A DNA stretch of 64,000 bases from Thalassotalea mangrovi (GCF_005116735.1 NZ_SWDB01000031.1:1-64000), one strand, 5' to 3'; shown: positions 26,942-38,358, numbered from the stretch's first letter. Translations and numbers: made by a program. Notes: generated by a model not told the origin, from the letters alone.

Positions 26942-28882
26942 ATGTCTGATTCAAGTCATAAAGAAGTTCACGGCTTTCAAACTGAAGTAAAGCAACTACT
27001 GCAATTGATGATCCACTCCTTATACTCCAATAAGGAAATTTTCCTGCGCGAACTGGTTTCCAATGCGGCAGATGCGGCTGATAAATTGCGCTTTAAAGCA
27101 TTATCAGATGCCAGTTTATATGATGGCGATGCTAACCTGCGTGTTCGTATCAGCGCCGACAAGGACAACAATACCATCACCATTTCTGACAATGGTATTG
27201 GTATGACTCGTGATGACATCATCACTCACTTAGGTACCATTGCAAAATCCGGTACTGCCGATTTCTTCAGCCGTTTATCGGGCGATCAGGCGGCTGATTC
27301 GCAATTGATTGGTCAGTTTGGCGTTGGCTTCTATTCCGCCTTTATCGTGGCTGACAAAGTTGTCGTGCGTTCTCGTGCCGCAGGTGTTGATGCTGATCAG
27401 GCGGTCGAGTGGTCTTCTAAAGGTGAAGGTGACTTTTCGGTTGAAAACATCGAGAAGTCCAACCGTGGTACCGACATTATTTTATTCCTGAAAGAGGACG
27501 AAAAAGAGTTTTTAGATGACTGGCGCTTAAAGTCAATCGTAACTAAATACTCAGACCATATCTCGATTCCTGTTGAAATGTTGACCCCGGAAGTGCCTGA
27601 AGTTCCGGAAAGCAAAGGCGAAGACGGTGAAGTTATCCCAGCCGTTCCGGGCAAACCATCGCAATGGGAAAGTGTTAACAAAGCGGAAGCGCTATGGACT
27701 CGTGAAAAGGCTGATATCAAAGACGAAGAATACCAGGAATTTTACAAACACGTTTCCCACGATTTTGCTGAGCCATTGTTATGGGCTCATAACAAGGTTG
27801 AAGGTAGCACGGAATACACCTCGTTGTTATATATCCCGAGCAAAGCACCGTTTGATTTATACAACCGCGAGCGTCAGCATGGTTTAAAACTGTATGTGCA
27901 ACGTGTCTTCATTATGGATGATGCAGAGCAATTCATGCCGACCTACCTGCGTTTCGTAAAAGGTTTGCTGGATTCTAACGATTTACCGTTGAATGTATCT
28001 CGTGAGATTTTACAAGACAATAAAGTTACCCAGGCAATGCGCAAAGGTTGTACTAAGCGTGTATTGACCATGCTTGATCGCCTTGGCAAAAATGATGCGG
28101 ACAAGTATCAGACGTTCTGGAACGAATTTGGTCAGGTGATCAAAGAAGGTCCGGCAGAAGATTTCGCCAACAAAGAAGCGATTGGCAAGTTACTGCGTTT
28201 TGCTTCAACACACAATGATACCTCGGTACAAAATGTGTCGTTAACAGATTACATCGAGCGCATGAAAGAAGGTCAGGACAAGATTTACTATGTTGTTGCT
28301 GATAGCTTTGAAGCGGCGAAAAACTCGCCACACCTGGAAGTGTTCCGTAAGAAAGGCATTGAAGTGTTGTTGATGTCAGATCGCATCGATGAATGGTTGA
28401 TGAGCCATTTGACTGAGTTTTCTGAGAAACAGTTCCAGTCGGTCACCCGTGGTGGTTTAGACCTGGGCGATATGGATGATGAGCAAAGCAAAGAAGCTCA
28501 GCAACAACTGGAGAAAGAATTTGACTCGGTTGTGACTCGTTTGAAGGAAAGTCTTGGTGATAAGGTTAAAGATGTGAAAATTTCACAGCGCCTGACAGAT
28601 TCACCCGCGTGTATCGTCACTGACGAACACGATATGAGCTCACAAATGATCAAGTTGATGCAGTCGGTCGGGCAGGAAGTACCAGAGTCCAAACCGATTT
28701 TTGAAATCAATGCCGAACATGATTTGATCAAGCATGTGGCAGATGAGGCTGATAGCGATAAGTTTGCTGAGTGGGCACAAGTTCTGTTTGAACAGGCGAT
28801 GCTGGCTGAGCGAGGCAGTTTAAAAGACCCGGCATCTTTTGTCGCTCGTCTTAACAAACTGATGTTAAGCCTGACTCACTAA
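26942..28882 (+). CDS. htpG: Hsp90 chaperone HtpG
   Basis: 646 residues from [18 protein letters not shown] lies 10 bases upstream. An in-frame GTG six bases earlier is the alternative start. GHKL ATPase motifs: [23 protein letters not shown], and [12 protein letters not shown]. An acidic linker inserted around residues 215-235 ([19 protein letters not shown]) is longer than in E. coli HtpG. Hsp90-type folding chaperone in the cytoplasm. A heat-shock-type promoter precedes it and a strong terminator follows. Confidence 0.97.
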   Translation: MSDSSHKEVHGFQTEVKQLLQLMIHSLYSNKEIFLRELVSNAADAADKLRFKALSDASLYDGDANLRVRISADKDNNTITISDNGIGMTRDDIITHLGTIAKSGTADFFSRLSGDQAADSQLIGQFGVGFYSAFIVADKVVVRSRAAGVDADQAVEWSSKGEGDFSVENIEKSNRGTDIILFLKEDEKEFLDDWRLKSIVTKYSDHISIPVEMLTPEVPEVPESKGEDGEVIPAVPGKPSQWESVNKAEALWTREKADIKDEEYQEFYKHVSHDFAEPLLWAHNKVEGSTEYTSLLYIPSKAPFDLYNRERQHGLKLYVQRVFIMDDAEQFMPTYLRFVKGLLDSNDLPLNVSREILQDNKVTQAMRKGCTKRVLTMLDRLGKNDADKYQTFWNEFGQVIKEGPAEDFANKEAIGKLLRFASTHNDTSVQNVSLTDYIERMKEGQDKIYYVVADSFEAAKNSPHLEVFRKKGIEVLLMSDRIDEWLMSHLTEFSEKQFQSVTRGGLDLGDMDDEQSKEAQQQLEKEFDSVVTRLKESLGDKVKDVKISQRLTDSPACIVTDEHDMSSQMIKLMQSVGQEVPESKPIFEINAEHDLIKHVADEADSDKFAEWAQVLFEQAMLAERGSLKDPASFVARLNKLMLSLTH

Positions 28883-28895
28883 TTTTATTCTTTTT

Positions 28896-28934
28896 AAAGC
28901 GAGTAAGTGTTGAGCTTGCTCGCTTTCTTTTTTC
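28896..28934 (+). terminator. Terminator after htpG
   Basis: Stem AAAGCGAGTAAG / CTTGCTCGCTTT (one G-T pair) with a 7 nt loop, followed by CTTTTTT. It lies 14 bp after the htpG stop and separates it from adk, which has its own ~230 bp upstream region. Confidence 0.88.
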
Positions 28935-29138
28935 TTAAAACCCCAATCTTCGTTTCGAACGCCTGCGTGCAACCACATTTAATGCCCCGTTTACGCTCTT
29001 CGACGAGCGGTTAATCGTTGCCTTTTTTGTGCATTTATTTTCACCACCGCCCTTGTTTGCACTGTCTCATCCAAGTATTATTGAGCCTTTTAAAATATAG
29101 CGTCACCCCATTTTCTTTGTGGTGATGAAAAAATTTAA

Positions 29139-29810
<672 letters not shown>

Positions 29811-29828
29811 GCTGTAGCCCGTCATTCG

Positions 29829-29857
29829 AAAAAGCCACCAACCGGTGGCTTTTTTTG
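29829..29857 (+). terminator. Terminator after adk
   Basis: AAAGCCACC / GGTGGCTTT stem with AACC loop and a T run, 20 bp after the stop. Confidence 0.93.
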
Positions 29858-29958
29858 TTTGTAGCATAATATTTCGAAACCCCATCTCATTGTTCGTGTT
29901 TCGAGACGAATCGCTTTTCGTTATACTGGCGACAATTGCTGCCCCATGTGCGTCTATT

Positions 29959-30223
29959 ATACCAATCACATTAAGTTTGTGCTCAACTCAGAGTTAGGGG
30001 AGAGGTTTAGTTACAACACAGATTTCATTGATATAGTCATTCTATATTAATGAAATATAGGGCCGTAAATGGACCTCTGGTAAACTCCCTACGGGTGAGT
30101 TTTAAAGGCGTTTATCCGGCGTTACTGATTTTGACAATGGAGTAACCATTCTCTGCAATCAAAGCCTTGTCTAAACGCCTTTAAATTCTCACTGAGTGAG
30201 CAATAATTTAACGTGATTGGTAT
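29959..30223. mobile_element. 265 bp MITE-like element, copy 1
   Basis: A non-coding element with terminal inverted repeats: left ATACCAATCACATTAA, right TTAACGTGATTGGTAT (one mismatch). Internal inverted segments AAAGGCGTTTA / TAAACGCCTTT and palindromes such as CTCACTGAGTGAG let it fold extensively. A second copy of identical length lies at 46178-46442. TA at both outer edges suggests a TA target duplication, as used by IS630/Tc1-type transposases (inference). It ends 3 bp before the yoaA start codon, so it has replaced or supplies that gene's promoter and ribosome-binding region. Confidence 0.9.
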
Positions 30224-30226
30224 TAA

Positions 30227-32194
30227 ATGAAAACAACAAAATCCGTTTCACAGGCATTCTCTTCAACGGGGCCCCTGGCATCGGCGATCGCCGGATTTAA
30301 TCCCCGACAGGCCCAACTCGATATGAGTCTGGAAGTAGAGCAGGTAATTGCGGATAAACAAACTTTGTTGGTGGAAGCGGGAACCGGAACCGGTAAAACT
30401 TTTGCGTATCTGGTGCCGGCATTTTTAAGCGAACAGAAAACCATCGTATCAACGGGAACCAAAACTCTTCAGGAACAACTGTTCCATAAAGATCTGCCGT
30501 TGGTAAAAAAAGCCCTGGACAGTACCTTAAAAATCGCACTGTTAAAAGGTCGTAGTAATTACTTATGTACCTATCGTTTAGAAGAGAACTTTTCCAGTCA
30601 ACCACACAAACGCAGACAAGCCGCGGTACAGCTCGATGCCGCTGCGCTCGCTGATCTGGTCAAGGTACGGCAATGGTCCAGTCATACTCAATCCGGCGAC
30701 CTCGGGGAATTAACCGACGTTGCCGAAGATTCGGCGATTTTTCCTCAAGTAACCTCAACCACCGATAATTGTCTCGGGCGACAGTGTCCCGATTATGAAA
30801 CCTGTTTTTTAGTTAAAGCTCGTGAACGCGCTATTGAAGCAGACGTATTGGTCGTCAATCATCATTTGTTTTTCGCTGATTTAGCATTAAAGGACACGGG
30901 CTTTGGCGAGCTGATTCCCAGCGCCGAAACCATTATTTTTGATGAGGCCCATCAGCTACCTGATATTGCCACCGAGTATTTCGGACAAAGCTTTTCATCC
31001 CGGCAATTATTAGATTTGGCCAGTGATTGTTTGCAGCAGTATCGGGTCGAGTTAACGGATGTTAAACAATTAGGCAAAGCGGCGGAAAAGCTACAGCGCT
31101 CAGCGGCGGATTTTCGTTTGTTATTCGGACAAAACCCGGAGCGAGGGGACTGGCGCCAACGTCTGAGAATGTCCACCTTTGCCCAGGGCTTTAATCATGT
31201 CATCGATGATTTAAAATTTTTGTACGAAGTACTCAAGCTCTGTGTTTCACGAACGGAAGCTATTGATAATTGTTTTGAACGTGCCACTACCTTATTGAAT
31301 TTATGCGATTTAATGCAGCAAGTGGACAAGCCTGGGACCAGTCTCTGGTACGAAACTACCCGCCGTCATATTACCTTGCATCTAACCCCTTTAAGTGTTG
31401 CTGATAAGTTTTCCGAGGTTGTCTCTAAAAGTCAAAGCGCCTGGGTATTCACTTCAGCGACGCTTGCTGTCGATGGCAAGTTTGAGCATTTTTCCAGACA
31501 ACTTGGCCTAAGCGCAGCTCGTAGTATGCTACTGGATAGCCCGTTTGATTATGCCCGGCAATCGTTGTTATTGGTGCCCAGGTATTTGCCGGAAGCCTAT
31601 GCGAATAACCGTGCTCAGGCTTTGGTCGATTTGGCGATGCCGCTGATAGCAGCCAGCGATGGTCGCTGTTTTATGTTATTTACTTCTTATCGCATGCTTA
31701 ATCAAGTGGCGGAAATTTTGGCGCAATCTATAGAAAACCCGTTATTAGTGCAGGGACAATTGGCCAAAAGAGTCTTGCTCGATCATTTTATTGAACAACC
31801 AGATTCGGTATTATTAGCCACCGCCAGCTTCTGGGAAGGAGTTGATGTCAGAGGCGATAACTTAACCTGTGTTATTATTGATAAATTGCCTTTTGCTTCG
31901 CCCGATGATCCGTTATTGCAGGCAAAAAGCGCTGATGTAAAACGTCAGGGAAAAGATCCCTTTGCAGAAATCCAATTACCGCAGGCGGTCATTGCCTTAA
32001 AGCAGGGGGTGGGGCGGTTGATTCGCGACATCGATGATCGCGGCGTCATGGCCATTTGTGACGCAAGACTGGTTAACCGCCAGTATGGACAAGTGTTTTT
32101 AAACAGTTTGCCTGATATGCAGCGCACCCGAGAACTGGATCGCGCCACCGCATTTTTAGAGACGATAAATCGTCAAACAGAGAGAGAAATTTAG
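30227..32194 (+). CDS. yoaA: DinG-family helicase YoaA
   Basis: 655 residues. XPD/DinG-type 5'-3' helicase with Walker A EAGTGTGKTFAYLVP, DEAH box IFDEAHQLPD, iron-sulfur Cys set (NYLCTYRLEEN and CLGRQCPDYETCF), and C-terminal motifs ATASFWEGVDVRGD and QGVGRLIRD. Sequence and downstream tsaB point to YoaA rather than DinG; YoaA works with DNA polymerase III chi subunit in repair of stalled forks (family knowledge). The start lies 3 bp after a MITE-like element and there is no Shine-Dalgarno sequence, so initiation may be weak or shifted. tsaB starts inside its stop codon. Confidence 0.92.
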   Translation: MKTTKSVSQAFSSTGPLASAIAGFNPRQAQLDMSLEVEQVIADKQTLLVEAGTGTGKTFAYLVPAFLSEQKTIVSTGTKTLQEQLFHKDLPLVKKALDSTLKIALLKGRSNYLCTYRLEENFSSQPHKRRQAAVQLDAAALADLVKVRQWSSHTQSGDLGELTDVAEDSAIFPQVTSTTDNCLGRQCPDYETCFLVKARERAIEADVLVVNHHLFFADLALKDTGFGELIPSAETIIFDEAHQLPDIATEYFGQSFSSRQLLDLASDCLQQYRVELTDVKQLGKAAEKLQRSAADFRLLFGQNPERGDWRQRLRMSTFAQGFNHVIDDLKFLYEVLKLCVSRTEAIDNCFERATTLLNLCDLMQQVDKPGTSLWYETTRRHITLHLTPLSVADKFSEVVSKSQSAWVFTSATLAVDGKFEHFSRQLGLSAARSMLLDSPFDYARQSLLLVPRYLPEAYANNRAQALVDLAMPLIAASDGRCFMLFTSYRMLNQVAEILAQSIENPLLVQGQLAKRVLLDHFIEQPDSVLLATASFWEGVDVRGDNLTCVIIDKLPFASPDDPLLQAKSADVKRQGKDPFAEIQLPQAVIALKQGVGRLIRDIDDRGVMAICDARLVNRQYGQVFLNSLPDMQRTRELDRATAFLETINRQTEREI

Positions 32195-32898
32195 TGAATT
32201 ATCTGGCCATTGATGCTTCCACAGAAGCTTGCTCCGTTGCCCTTCAATATCAGGGCGAGCAATTTAGCCGTTATGAATTAAGTCCACAGTCCCATAGCAA
32301 GCTATTACTGCCCCAGGTAGACCAGGTGTTAAGTGAGGCTGGTATAGGTCTGAAGCAACTGGATGGCTTGATCTTTGGCCGTGGTCCAGGCAGCTTTACC
32401 GGCGTGAGAATCGGTATTGGCGTCGCGCAGGGCCTGGCATATTCCGCAGGTTTACCTGTGGTTGGGGTTTCAACATTGCAGGCAATGGCACAGCAGGCAT
32501 TGCAAGAGTCGAAGTTGACTGAGGCGGTTGCCGCCATTGATGCCCGTATGGCAGAGATTTATTGCGGCTGCTTTAAAGCGGATGATAATGGCATCATGCA
32601 ACCAGTAGCCGATGAACAGGTATTCTCTCCCGCGCTGTTAGCAGCAAAACTTAATGACTTAGAGTTGAATCACAGTGACGTGGCTGGTGTTGGCTCAGCC
32701 TGGCAGTCATATCCACAGGAACTTATCGATTGTCAGCTAAACCGCATCGATGATGTGATTCGATTTCCAAAGGCCGAATATATGTTAGCGATAGGTGCCC
32801 AGGCGCTTGCAAACGGTGAGGGCGTTGACGCCGCATTGGCGCAACCGGTTTATGTACGTGATACAGTAACCTGGAAGAAGTTACCAGGGCGCGAGTAA
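32194..32898 (+). CDS. tsaB: tRNA t6A modification protein TsaB
   Basis: 234 residues, GTG start overlapping the yoaA stop by one base. ASKHA fold: YLAIDASTEACSVAL, GRGPGSFTGVRIGIGVAQGLAY and AAIDARMAEIY. With TsaC, TsaD and TsaE it makes threonylcarbamoyladenosine on ANN-decoding tRNAs; TsaB is the non-catalytic partner of TsaD. The yoaA-tsaB order is conserved in gammaproteobacteria. Confidence 0.94.
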   Translation: MNYLAIDASTEACSVALQYQGEQFSRYELSPQSHSKLLLPQVDQVLSEAGIGLKQLDGLIFGRGPGSFTGVRIGIGVAQGLAYSAGLPVVGVSTLQAMAQQALQESKLTEAVAAIDARMAEIYCGCFKADDNGIMQPVADEQVFSPALLAAKLNDLELNHSDVAGVGSAWQSYPQELIDCQLNRIDDVIRFPKAEYMLAIGAQALANGEGVDAALAQPVYVRDTVTWKKLPGRE

Positions 32899-32919
32899 TT
32901 AAAAACAATGGAACTAAAA

Positions 32920-32970
32920 ATCAAGGGGTCAGAGTTGTTGAACATAAATCAACCACTCTGACCCCTTGAT
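32920..32970. repeat. GGGGTCAGAG palindrome, copy 2
   Basis: Arms ATCAAGGGGTCAGAGTTGTT(GA) and its complement with one mismatch, about 7 nt loop, sitting 21 bp after the tsaB stop. Same family as 26772-26824. It is followed by an AT-rich stretch and may end the yoaA-tsaB transcript, but it has no long T run. Confidence 0.8.
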
Positions 32971-32995
32971 AATTAGAAAAATAACAGGATTTTAT

Positions 32996-33646
32996 ATGGC
33001 CGCAAAATCCACCTGGCTGCCACTTCACAATTTCTGGTTACTGGTCGTCATTGCTCTGTTATTGAGTCAGCTGCCGGTTATCAACATTCCATTTCAGTGG
33101 CTGGAAAGCTTCTTTCATGAAGTTAGCCACGGCCTTGCCGCCATCCTCAGCGGCGGTAAGATTATTCGCATTCAGTTATTTGCCAACGGTGCCGGTCTTT
33201 GCACCAGTGCCGGCGGTAATGCCATATTTATTGCCTTTAGTGGTTATGCCGGTGCAGTATTATTCGGAATGGCAATGTACTGGGGAGCAAGTGCTCATCG
33301 CCAGGGCGCAAAGTTGGTTAGCTCGGCACTGATCGGGTTGATCCTATTAACGGTGTTGTTATGGACCAGAGACCTGCTAACCGTACTTATCTGTATTGTG
33401 TTGGTCGCACTATTTTCCCTTAAACTGGCATACAGCCGCAGCGCCTGGCTGGCACCAATCCTGAAAATCATGGCGTTGATTGTGCTGTTAAATGCACTGC
33501 AAAGCCCCTGGTACTTATGGTCGACACCACATCAGAGTGATGCTTATCTACTCGCTCAATATACGTTGATTCCAGGGTTTGTGTGGATACTGATCTGGAT
33601 AGCACTGGCAATCTGGGCACTGCTGTTATTAGGAAAACGCGGTTAA
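32996..33646 (+). CDS. M50B-type membrane metallopeptidase
   Basis: 216 residues from MAAKSTWLPLHNF (ACAGGA upstream); an earlier TTG frame start lies inside the palindrome and is rejected. About six membrane helices. The zinc motif is HEVSH (in ESFFHEVSHGLAAIL, about residue 37) and a GY/GNA loop region near SAGGNAIFIAFSGYAG. Pfam M50B-like proteins of this type have no known substrate. Its stop overlaps the next ATG (TAATG), so it is translationally coupled to the hydrolase. Confidence 0.8.
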   Translation: MAAKSTWLPLHNFWLLVVIALLLSQLPVINIPFQWLESFFHEVSHGLAAILSGGKIIRIQLFANGAGLCTSAGGNAIFIAFSGYAGAVLFGMAMYWGASAHRQGAKLVSSALIGLILLTVLLWTRDLLTVLICIVLVALFSLKLAYSRSAWLAPILKIMALIVLLNALQSPWYLWSTPHQSDAYLLAQYTLIPGFVWILIWIALAIWALLLLGKRG

Positions 33647-34536
33647 TGAAAAACTCTTACAGTATCGAGTGCAGAAGTTATCCGCTTGCTAACCAAACGA
33701 CTGACAAGGCATTTCAAATTGCCGCTCTGGAACTTGGTAACCTGCAAGGTCAGGTAATATTATGTTTACATGGCTGGTTGGATAATGCCACAAGTTTCAT
33801 GCCCTTACTGGAGTCGTTGCAAGGTCAACGGTCACCATTACTGGATGATTATCGATTTATCGCCATTGACTGGCCGGGTCATGGATTGTCTTCGCATCGC
33901 TCAAACGATGCCCACTATTACTTTACCGACTGGGTAAACGATCTTTACCTGTTGCTCGAGTCGCAACACTGGCAGCAGGTGACAATCATTGGTCATTCCA
34001 TGGGAGCCATGGTTGCCAATTTGTTCACCAGTGCGTTTAATGAGCGGGTAAAATCGCTGTTTTTGATAGAAGGCATTGGCTTATTGCCATTATCACAGCA
34101 TCCCGCTAAACAATTAAGAGACGGCATTATTAGTCGCACCAAAATCAGGAAGAAAAGCCGACATCAAAGCTTAGAATCGGCCATTGAGGCACGTATGCTA
34201 GTCTCTGATCTCGACTTTGAGCAGGCAAAAATCCTTTGCCAGCGAAGTATGAAAAAAATTGACCTGGATTATCAATGGGTGTCGGATCCGCGAGTCCGGG
34301 ATATCTCAGTTTTTCGATACACCAGCACTGAGATCAGAGAAATTATCACCCAGATTAACTGCCCGGTGACCCTGTTTTTTGGCGATCAGGGTTTTGAATC
34401 GGTAAAAACGGGTATTGCCACATGGCAATCGGATTTTCAAAACCTGGAATCGGTTCAACTGTGCGGAGGCCATCATGTACACATGGAAGATGTCGAGACA
34501 CTGGTCCAGCAATTAACGAACCGTTTACCAAATTAG
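33646..34536 (+). CDS. Alpha/beta hydrolase
   Basis: 296 residues. Oxyanion region LCLHGWLDNATSF, nucleophile elbow IGHSMGAM (Ser about 117), acid in FFGDQGF, and catalytic His in GGHHVHMED. Related to MhpC/YbfF-type serine hydrolases; substrate unknown. Coupled to the M50 gene and upstream of fadD, where enterobacteria carry yeaY/slp, so it may take part in lipid or ester turnover (weak inference). Confidence 0.85.
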   Translation: MKNSYSIECRSYPLANQTTDKAFQIAALELGNLQGQVILCLHGWLDNATSFMPLLESLQGQRSPLLDDYRFIAIDWPGHGLSSHRSNDAHYYFTDWVNDLYLLLESQHWQQVTIIGHSMGAMVANLFTSAFNERVKSLFLIEGIGLLPLSQHPAKQLRDGIISRTKIRKKSRHQSLESAIEARMLVSDLDFEQAKILCQRSMKKIDLDYQWVSDPRVRDISVFRYTSTEIREIITQINCPVTLFFGDQGFESVKTGIATWQSDFQNLESVQLCGGHHVHMEDVETLVQQLTNRLPN

Positions 34537-34680
34537 AACACTCCCACTGACCCATTGTCGCAAATATAAGCAGCCGAGTGAGAGTTTGTAACTTTTTGTG
34601 GTCTTACCTCTTGCTTTTAAAGAAAAGTGTGGAATCATAGGGCACTTTCGCTCGACAGTCAGACCTGGCTGCAAGTCGTC

Positions 34681-34686
34681 TATAAT
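34681..34686 (+). promoter_or_regulatory. Possible fadD promoter -10 with FadR-like half site
   Basis: A perfect TATAAT lies 223 bp before fadD. About 20 bp upstream, GTCAGACCTGG (34658-34668) shares GTCNGACC with the operator seen at fadI but lacks the full left arm. No good -35 is evident. The rest of the gap 34537-34908 shows no gene and no strong hairpin. Confidence 0.3.
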
Positions 34687-34908
34687 TGAGCTACTTAATG
34701 CATCTGCGCCGCTTTTTGGCGAAAGTCGCAGGCTCAACCTGATTTGTAACCTGGTGATTGACTACTTTAAAAACAATAATGATACAGCATCGAAATCAGT
34801 TAGTGCCTGAAATGTGCGCTTGATTAAAACAAAAGGATTTCACATTACCTTCGGGTACAAGTGAAATCAGATAATAAACGATGCTTGAAAAACGTTAGGA
34901 GAAGTGTT

Positions 34909-36564
34909 GTGGAGAAAATATGGCTTGAAAAAAGTTATCCTCCCGGAATACCTGCCGAAATTGATGCCGATAAGTATCAGTCTCTGGCGCAACTGTTCAC
35001 AAAATATTGCCAAAAGTACGCTGACAATACCGCATTCATTAATATGGATGTTAAACTCAGTTATTCTCAGTTGGAGCAACAGGCGACGGCATTTGCTGCC
35101 TATCTGCAACAGGATTTAGGACTGAAAAAAGGCGATAAACTCGCCATTATGGTTCCCAACACTTTACAATATCCCATCGCTTTATTTGGCGGTCTGTTGG
35201 CCGGTTTGACCATCGTCAATGTTAATCCTCTATACACCGCACGCGAACTGAAACATCAGCTTAATGATTCCGGTGCCAAGGCGATCGTCATTATTGAAAA
35301 TTTTGCAAAAACGCTACAGGACGTGATCGCTGATACGCCAGTGCAAAAAGTCATCTTAACTTCACTAGGCGACCGATTAGGATTTTTAAAAGGTAACCTG
35401 GTAAATCTCGTGGTTCGCCACGTTAAAAAAATGGTCCCGTCATTTCACCTGGACAATACCATCGGTTTTAACCTGGTGTTGGAAAAAGGCGCCAAACTGA
35501 ATTTTCAGCCCGTCGAAATTCACAATGAAGACCTGGCATTTTTACAATATACCGGTGGCACAACAGGCGTTTCCAAAGGGGCAATGCTCACCCACCGTAA
35601 TATGATTGCCAACCTCGAGCAGGCGAAAGGGGCGTTATCGCCGATGTTGGAAGAGGGTAACGAATTGGTCGTTACGGCACTGCCCCTCTATCACATCTTT
35701 GCATTGACGGCGAATTGCATGTTGTTTGTAACATTGGGTGGCACAAACCTTTTGATTACCAACCCAAGAGACATGCCAAACTTTGTTAAAGAATTGAAGA
35801 AGTACAAGTTTACTACCCTAACCGGGGTTAACACGCTATTTAATGGTTTGCTTAACGCCAGTGGTTTTAAGAATCTTGATTTCAGCCATTTAAAGCTTTC
35901 ACTGGGTGGTGGCATGGCGGTTCAACAGCCCGTTGCAGAACGTTGGCAGCAGGTAACTCGCACTCGCTTACTGGAAGGTTACGGTTTAACTGAATGTGCG
36001 CCGCTGGTCACGGTAAGTCCGTTCAATCAACAGGCTTACAATGGCACCATTGGCCTTCCGGCACCGTCAACGGATGTAAAAATCGTTGATGAGTTGGGTA
36101 ATGAGCGGGCAATTGGCGAAGCCGGAGAGATGATTGTAAAAGGGCCGCAGGTAATGAAGGGTTATTACAACCGTCCTGAAGCTACAGCGGAAGTGCTCAA
36201 GAATGGTTGGCTTTATACTGGTGATATCGCCTGCATGGATGAAAATGGTTACTTCAAAATTGTCGACCGGAAAAAAGATATGATTATTGTGTCGGGATTT
36301 AATGTATTTCCGAATGAAATCGAAGAAGTGGTCATGATGCATCCGGACATTATTGAAGCTGCGGCAATTGGCGTGCCTCATGACGTTAGCGGTGAAATGG
36401 TGAAAATTTTTGTGGTAAGCCGCAATCAAGATCTTTGTGAGAGTGATTTAATTAAACACTGTAAGCAGAATCTGACCAACTATAAAGTACCGAAACTGGT
36501 TGAGTTTAGAGACGAATTGCCAAAAAGTAACGTTGGCAAAATATTACGTCGGGAATTGCGATAA
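34909..36564 (+). CDS. fadD: Long-chain acyl-CoA ligase FadD
   Basis: 551 residues from a GTG preceded by AGGAG with 7 nt spacing; this gives [19 protein letters not shown], matching the FadD N terminus. A GTG 48 bp upstream is in frame but has no ribosome site. ATP/AMP motif [18 protein letters not shown], FadD signature [27 protein letters not shown] in two parts, and catalytic Lys in [14 protein letters not shown]. It activates fatty acids to acyl-CoA at the inner membrane, feeding FadIJ. It precedes rnd as in E. coli. Confidence 0.95.
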   Translation: MEKIWLEKSYPPGIPAEIDADKYQSLAQLFTKYCQKYADNTAFINMDVKLSYSQLEQQATAFAAYLQQDLGLKKGDKLAIMVPNTLQYPIALFGGLLAGLTIVNVNPLYTARELKHQLNDSGAKAIVIIENFAKTLQDVIADTPVQKVILTSLGDRLGFLKGNLVNLVVRHVKKMVPSFHLDNTIGFNLVLEKGAKLNFQPVEIHNEDLAFLQYTGGTTGVSKGAMLTHRNMIANLEQAKGALSPMLEEGNELVVTALPLYHIFALTANCMLFVTLGGTNLLITNPRDMPNFVKELKKYKFTTLTGVNTLFNGLLNASGFKNLDFSHLKLSLGGGMAVQQPVAERWQQVTRTRLLEGYGLTECAPLVTVSPFNQQAYNGTIGLPAPSTDVKIVDELGNERAIGEAGEMIVKGPQVMKGYYNRPEATAEVLKNGWLYTGDIACMDENGYFKIVDRKKDMIIVSGFNVFPNEIEEVVMMHPDIIEAAAIGVPHDVSGEMVKIFVVSRNQDLCESDLIKHCKQNLTNYKVPKLVEFRDELPKSNVGKILRRELR

Positions 36565-36585
36565 CCTTATCGCATATTCGAAGCA

Positions 36586-36626
36586 GGGCGGTGTCTAGGT
36601 TGGATTCAATCTTGGCACCGCTCTTT
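36586..36626 (+). terminator. Terminator after fadD
   Basis: GGGCGGTGTC / GGCACCGCTC imperfect stem with an 18 nt loop, followed by TTTT. Moderate quality. Confidence 0.55.
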
Positions 36627-36764
36627 TGGTTTTTGCATCTGCGAGTTGTTGGTATTAATTTAAATTGTTGATAGTATATGTGTTTTGGTAGATGTCATCT
36701 GCCGTGTTAAGCATGAACCGCTGTAATTTTATTTTTGCCAATCTACCAAGCCCCCGGAGACACT

Positions 36765-37916
36765 GTGCAAGCTGAATACATACAAGATCAATCCGCCCTG
36801 GATTCCTTTTGCCAGTCAATCAATCATGATGCTGTCCTCGCTATAGATACCGAATTCGTTCGCACTCGTACATTGTTTCCTAATTTGGGATTGATACAAG
36901 CCTGTGATGGCAATCGATTGGTGCTCATTGACCCAGTTTCGATTGAAGATTTATCGCCTTTCTGGCGGTTATTGCAAGACCCCAGCATCTTAAAAGTCAT
37001 TCACTCGTGCTCTGAGGATCTGGAAGTGTTCATGCATGCCGGTAATTGTCAGCCGGTGAATATGCTTGATACTCAGATAGCCATGTCTTTTTTAGGGCAT
37101 GGCCTGTCACTCGGCTACGCGGCGATGATCCAACATTTTCTAGGCATTGAACTGGATAAAAGCGAATCGCGGACCAACTGGATGAAACGGCCTCTTTCCG
37201 ACCGACAACTGGAGTATGCAGCCGCAGATGTCAGTTACTTACATCAGATTATCGACCAGTTGTTGCAGGAAATTGGCGATGCTGGATGGTTGCAACAGGC
37301 TATGCAGGACAGTGCCCAAATGATCGAGCGAAAATTTCAGCCGGTTGATGAGTACAATCTGTATCTGGATAACAAGCAGGCATTTAAATTAAACAGTTCG
37401 CAATTGCTGCTGTTACAGCATTTATATGCCTGGCGATATCGAATGGCGGTCAAACGTAATTTACCACTAAACTTTATTGCCAAAGACCATACTCTGTTAA
37501 CTATGGCTCGCCGTAAGCCGGGTAATGTAGGTGCCATGGCCAGTTATGAGGGAGTGGATATTCTTGACGTTCGCCATCAGGGAAAAGCCATGTTGATGGT
37601 GATCAAAAAGGCGATGAGTTTACCACCGGAACACTTTCCTAAACCTATTTCCCGACTCGATAGTTATCCTGGCTACAAAAACATTTTTAAAAACCTGAAA
37701 ACGTATCTTGGACGACTTGCCGCCCGTCACAATCTTGACTTACCCGTGGTTGCAGGTAAAAAGCATATGAATCAGTATCTTAGCTGGTTTTGGCAGCTTA
37801 ACGATCAAGATGTGCACCCGGAGCAGGTTGACTTAATTAACGGCTGGCGCGGGGAACTTTTTAAAGACGACTTACTCAAATTTTCCAGACAGGGGTTTAA
37901 ACTTCAGGATAGCTGA
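36765..37916 (+). CDS. rnd: Ribonuclease D
   Basis: 383 residues from a GTG with GGAG five bases upstream; a TTG ten codons earlier is the alternative. DEDDy exonuclease motifs: AIDTEFVRTRT, VIHSCSEDLEVF and YAAADVSYLHQI. The HRDC domain is at about 210-290 and a second C-terminal HRDC-like region follows. It trims the 3' ends of tRNA and small RNA precursors. Conserved neighbour of fadD. Confidence 0.95.
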   Translation: MQAEYIQDQSALDSFCQSINHDAVLAIDTEFVRTRTLFPNLGLIQACDGNRLVLIDPVSIEDLSPFWRLLQDPSILKVIHSCSEDLEVFMHAGNCQPVNMLDTQIAMSFLGHGLSLGYAAMIQHFLGIELDKSESRTNWMKRPLSDRQLEYAAADVSYLHQIIDQLLQEIGDAGWLQQAMQDSAQMIERKFQPVDEYNLYLDNKQAFKLNSSQLLLLQHLYAWRYRMAVKRNLPLNFIAKDHTLLTMARRKPGNVGAMASYEGVDILDVRHQGKAMLMVIKKAMSLPPEHFPKPISRLDSYPGYKNIFKNLKTYLGRLAARHNLDLPVVAGKKHMNQYLSWFWQLNDQDVHPEQVDLINGWRGELFKDDLLKFSRQGFKLQDS

Positions 37917-38076
37917 GGAAAAACAGGAGTATAAGACCTTCTTTTGCATTCGAACAACGGTTGTTAAACTGACTCATTATGAGATTTTGAAAAAATACGC
38001 AAATATCGGTGAAACCTTTGGCCTGAGTGGCGTTGCGTGGTATATTTCAAGGCCAATTTCTAGCTGGTGAGTCAAA

Positions 38077-38358
38077 ATGATTTGTGCTGTTTATCGAAGC
38101 CCTAAAAAGCCACAAACTTTCTTATACATTGTTAAACGTGACGACTTTTCTACCGTACCTGAAGCATTGTTATCTACATTTGGCACGCCGCAGCTGGTGA
38201 CTCTGGTTAATTTAGCCGGCCGGAATAAACTGGCACTAGCAGATATTGAAAAAGTAAAAGCAGAACTGTTAGATAAGGGCTTTTATTTACAACTACCGCC
38301 CCCAACCGAAGATTTATTAAAGCAGCATAAGGCTGAGCAATTATCACAACAAGACTAA
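38077..38358 (+). CDS. ycgL: YcgL family protein
   Basis: 93 residues with the YcgL pattern MICAVYRSPKKPQTFLYIVKRDDFSTVPEAL and FYLQLPPP. Small cytoplasmic protein of unknown function; commonly next to rnd/minC in gammaproteobacteria. 11 bp before the transglycosylase gene, so likely cotranscribed. Confidence 0.92.
   Translation: MICAVYRSPKKPQTFLYIVKRDDFSTVPEALLSTFGTPQLVTLVNLAGRNKLALADIEKVKAELLDKGFYLQLPPPTEDLLKQHKAEQLSQQD

Noticed and set aside
30223-30605. Minus-strand frames at the start of yoaA
   Set aside because: Antisense shadows of a clear helicase gene with conserved motifs.
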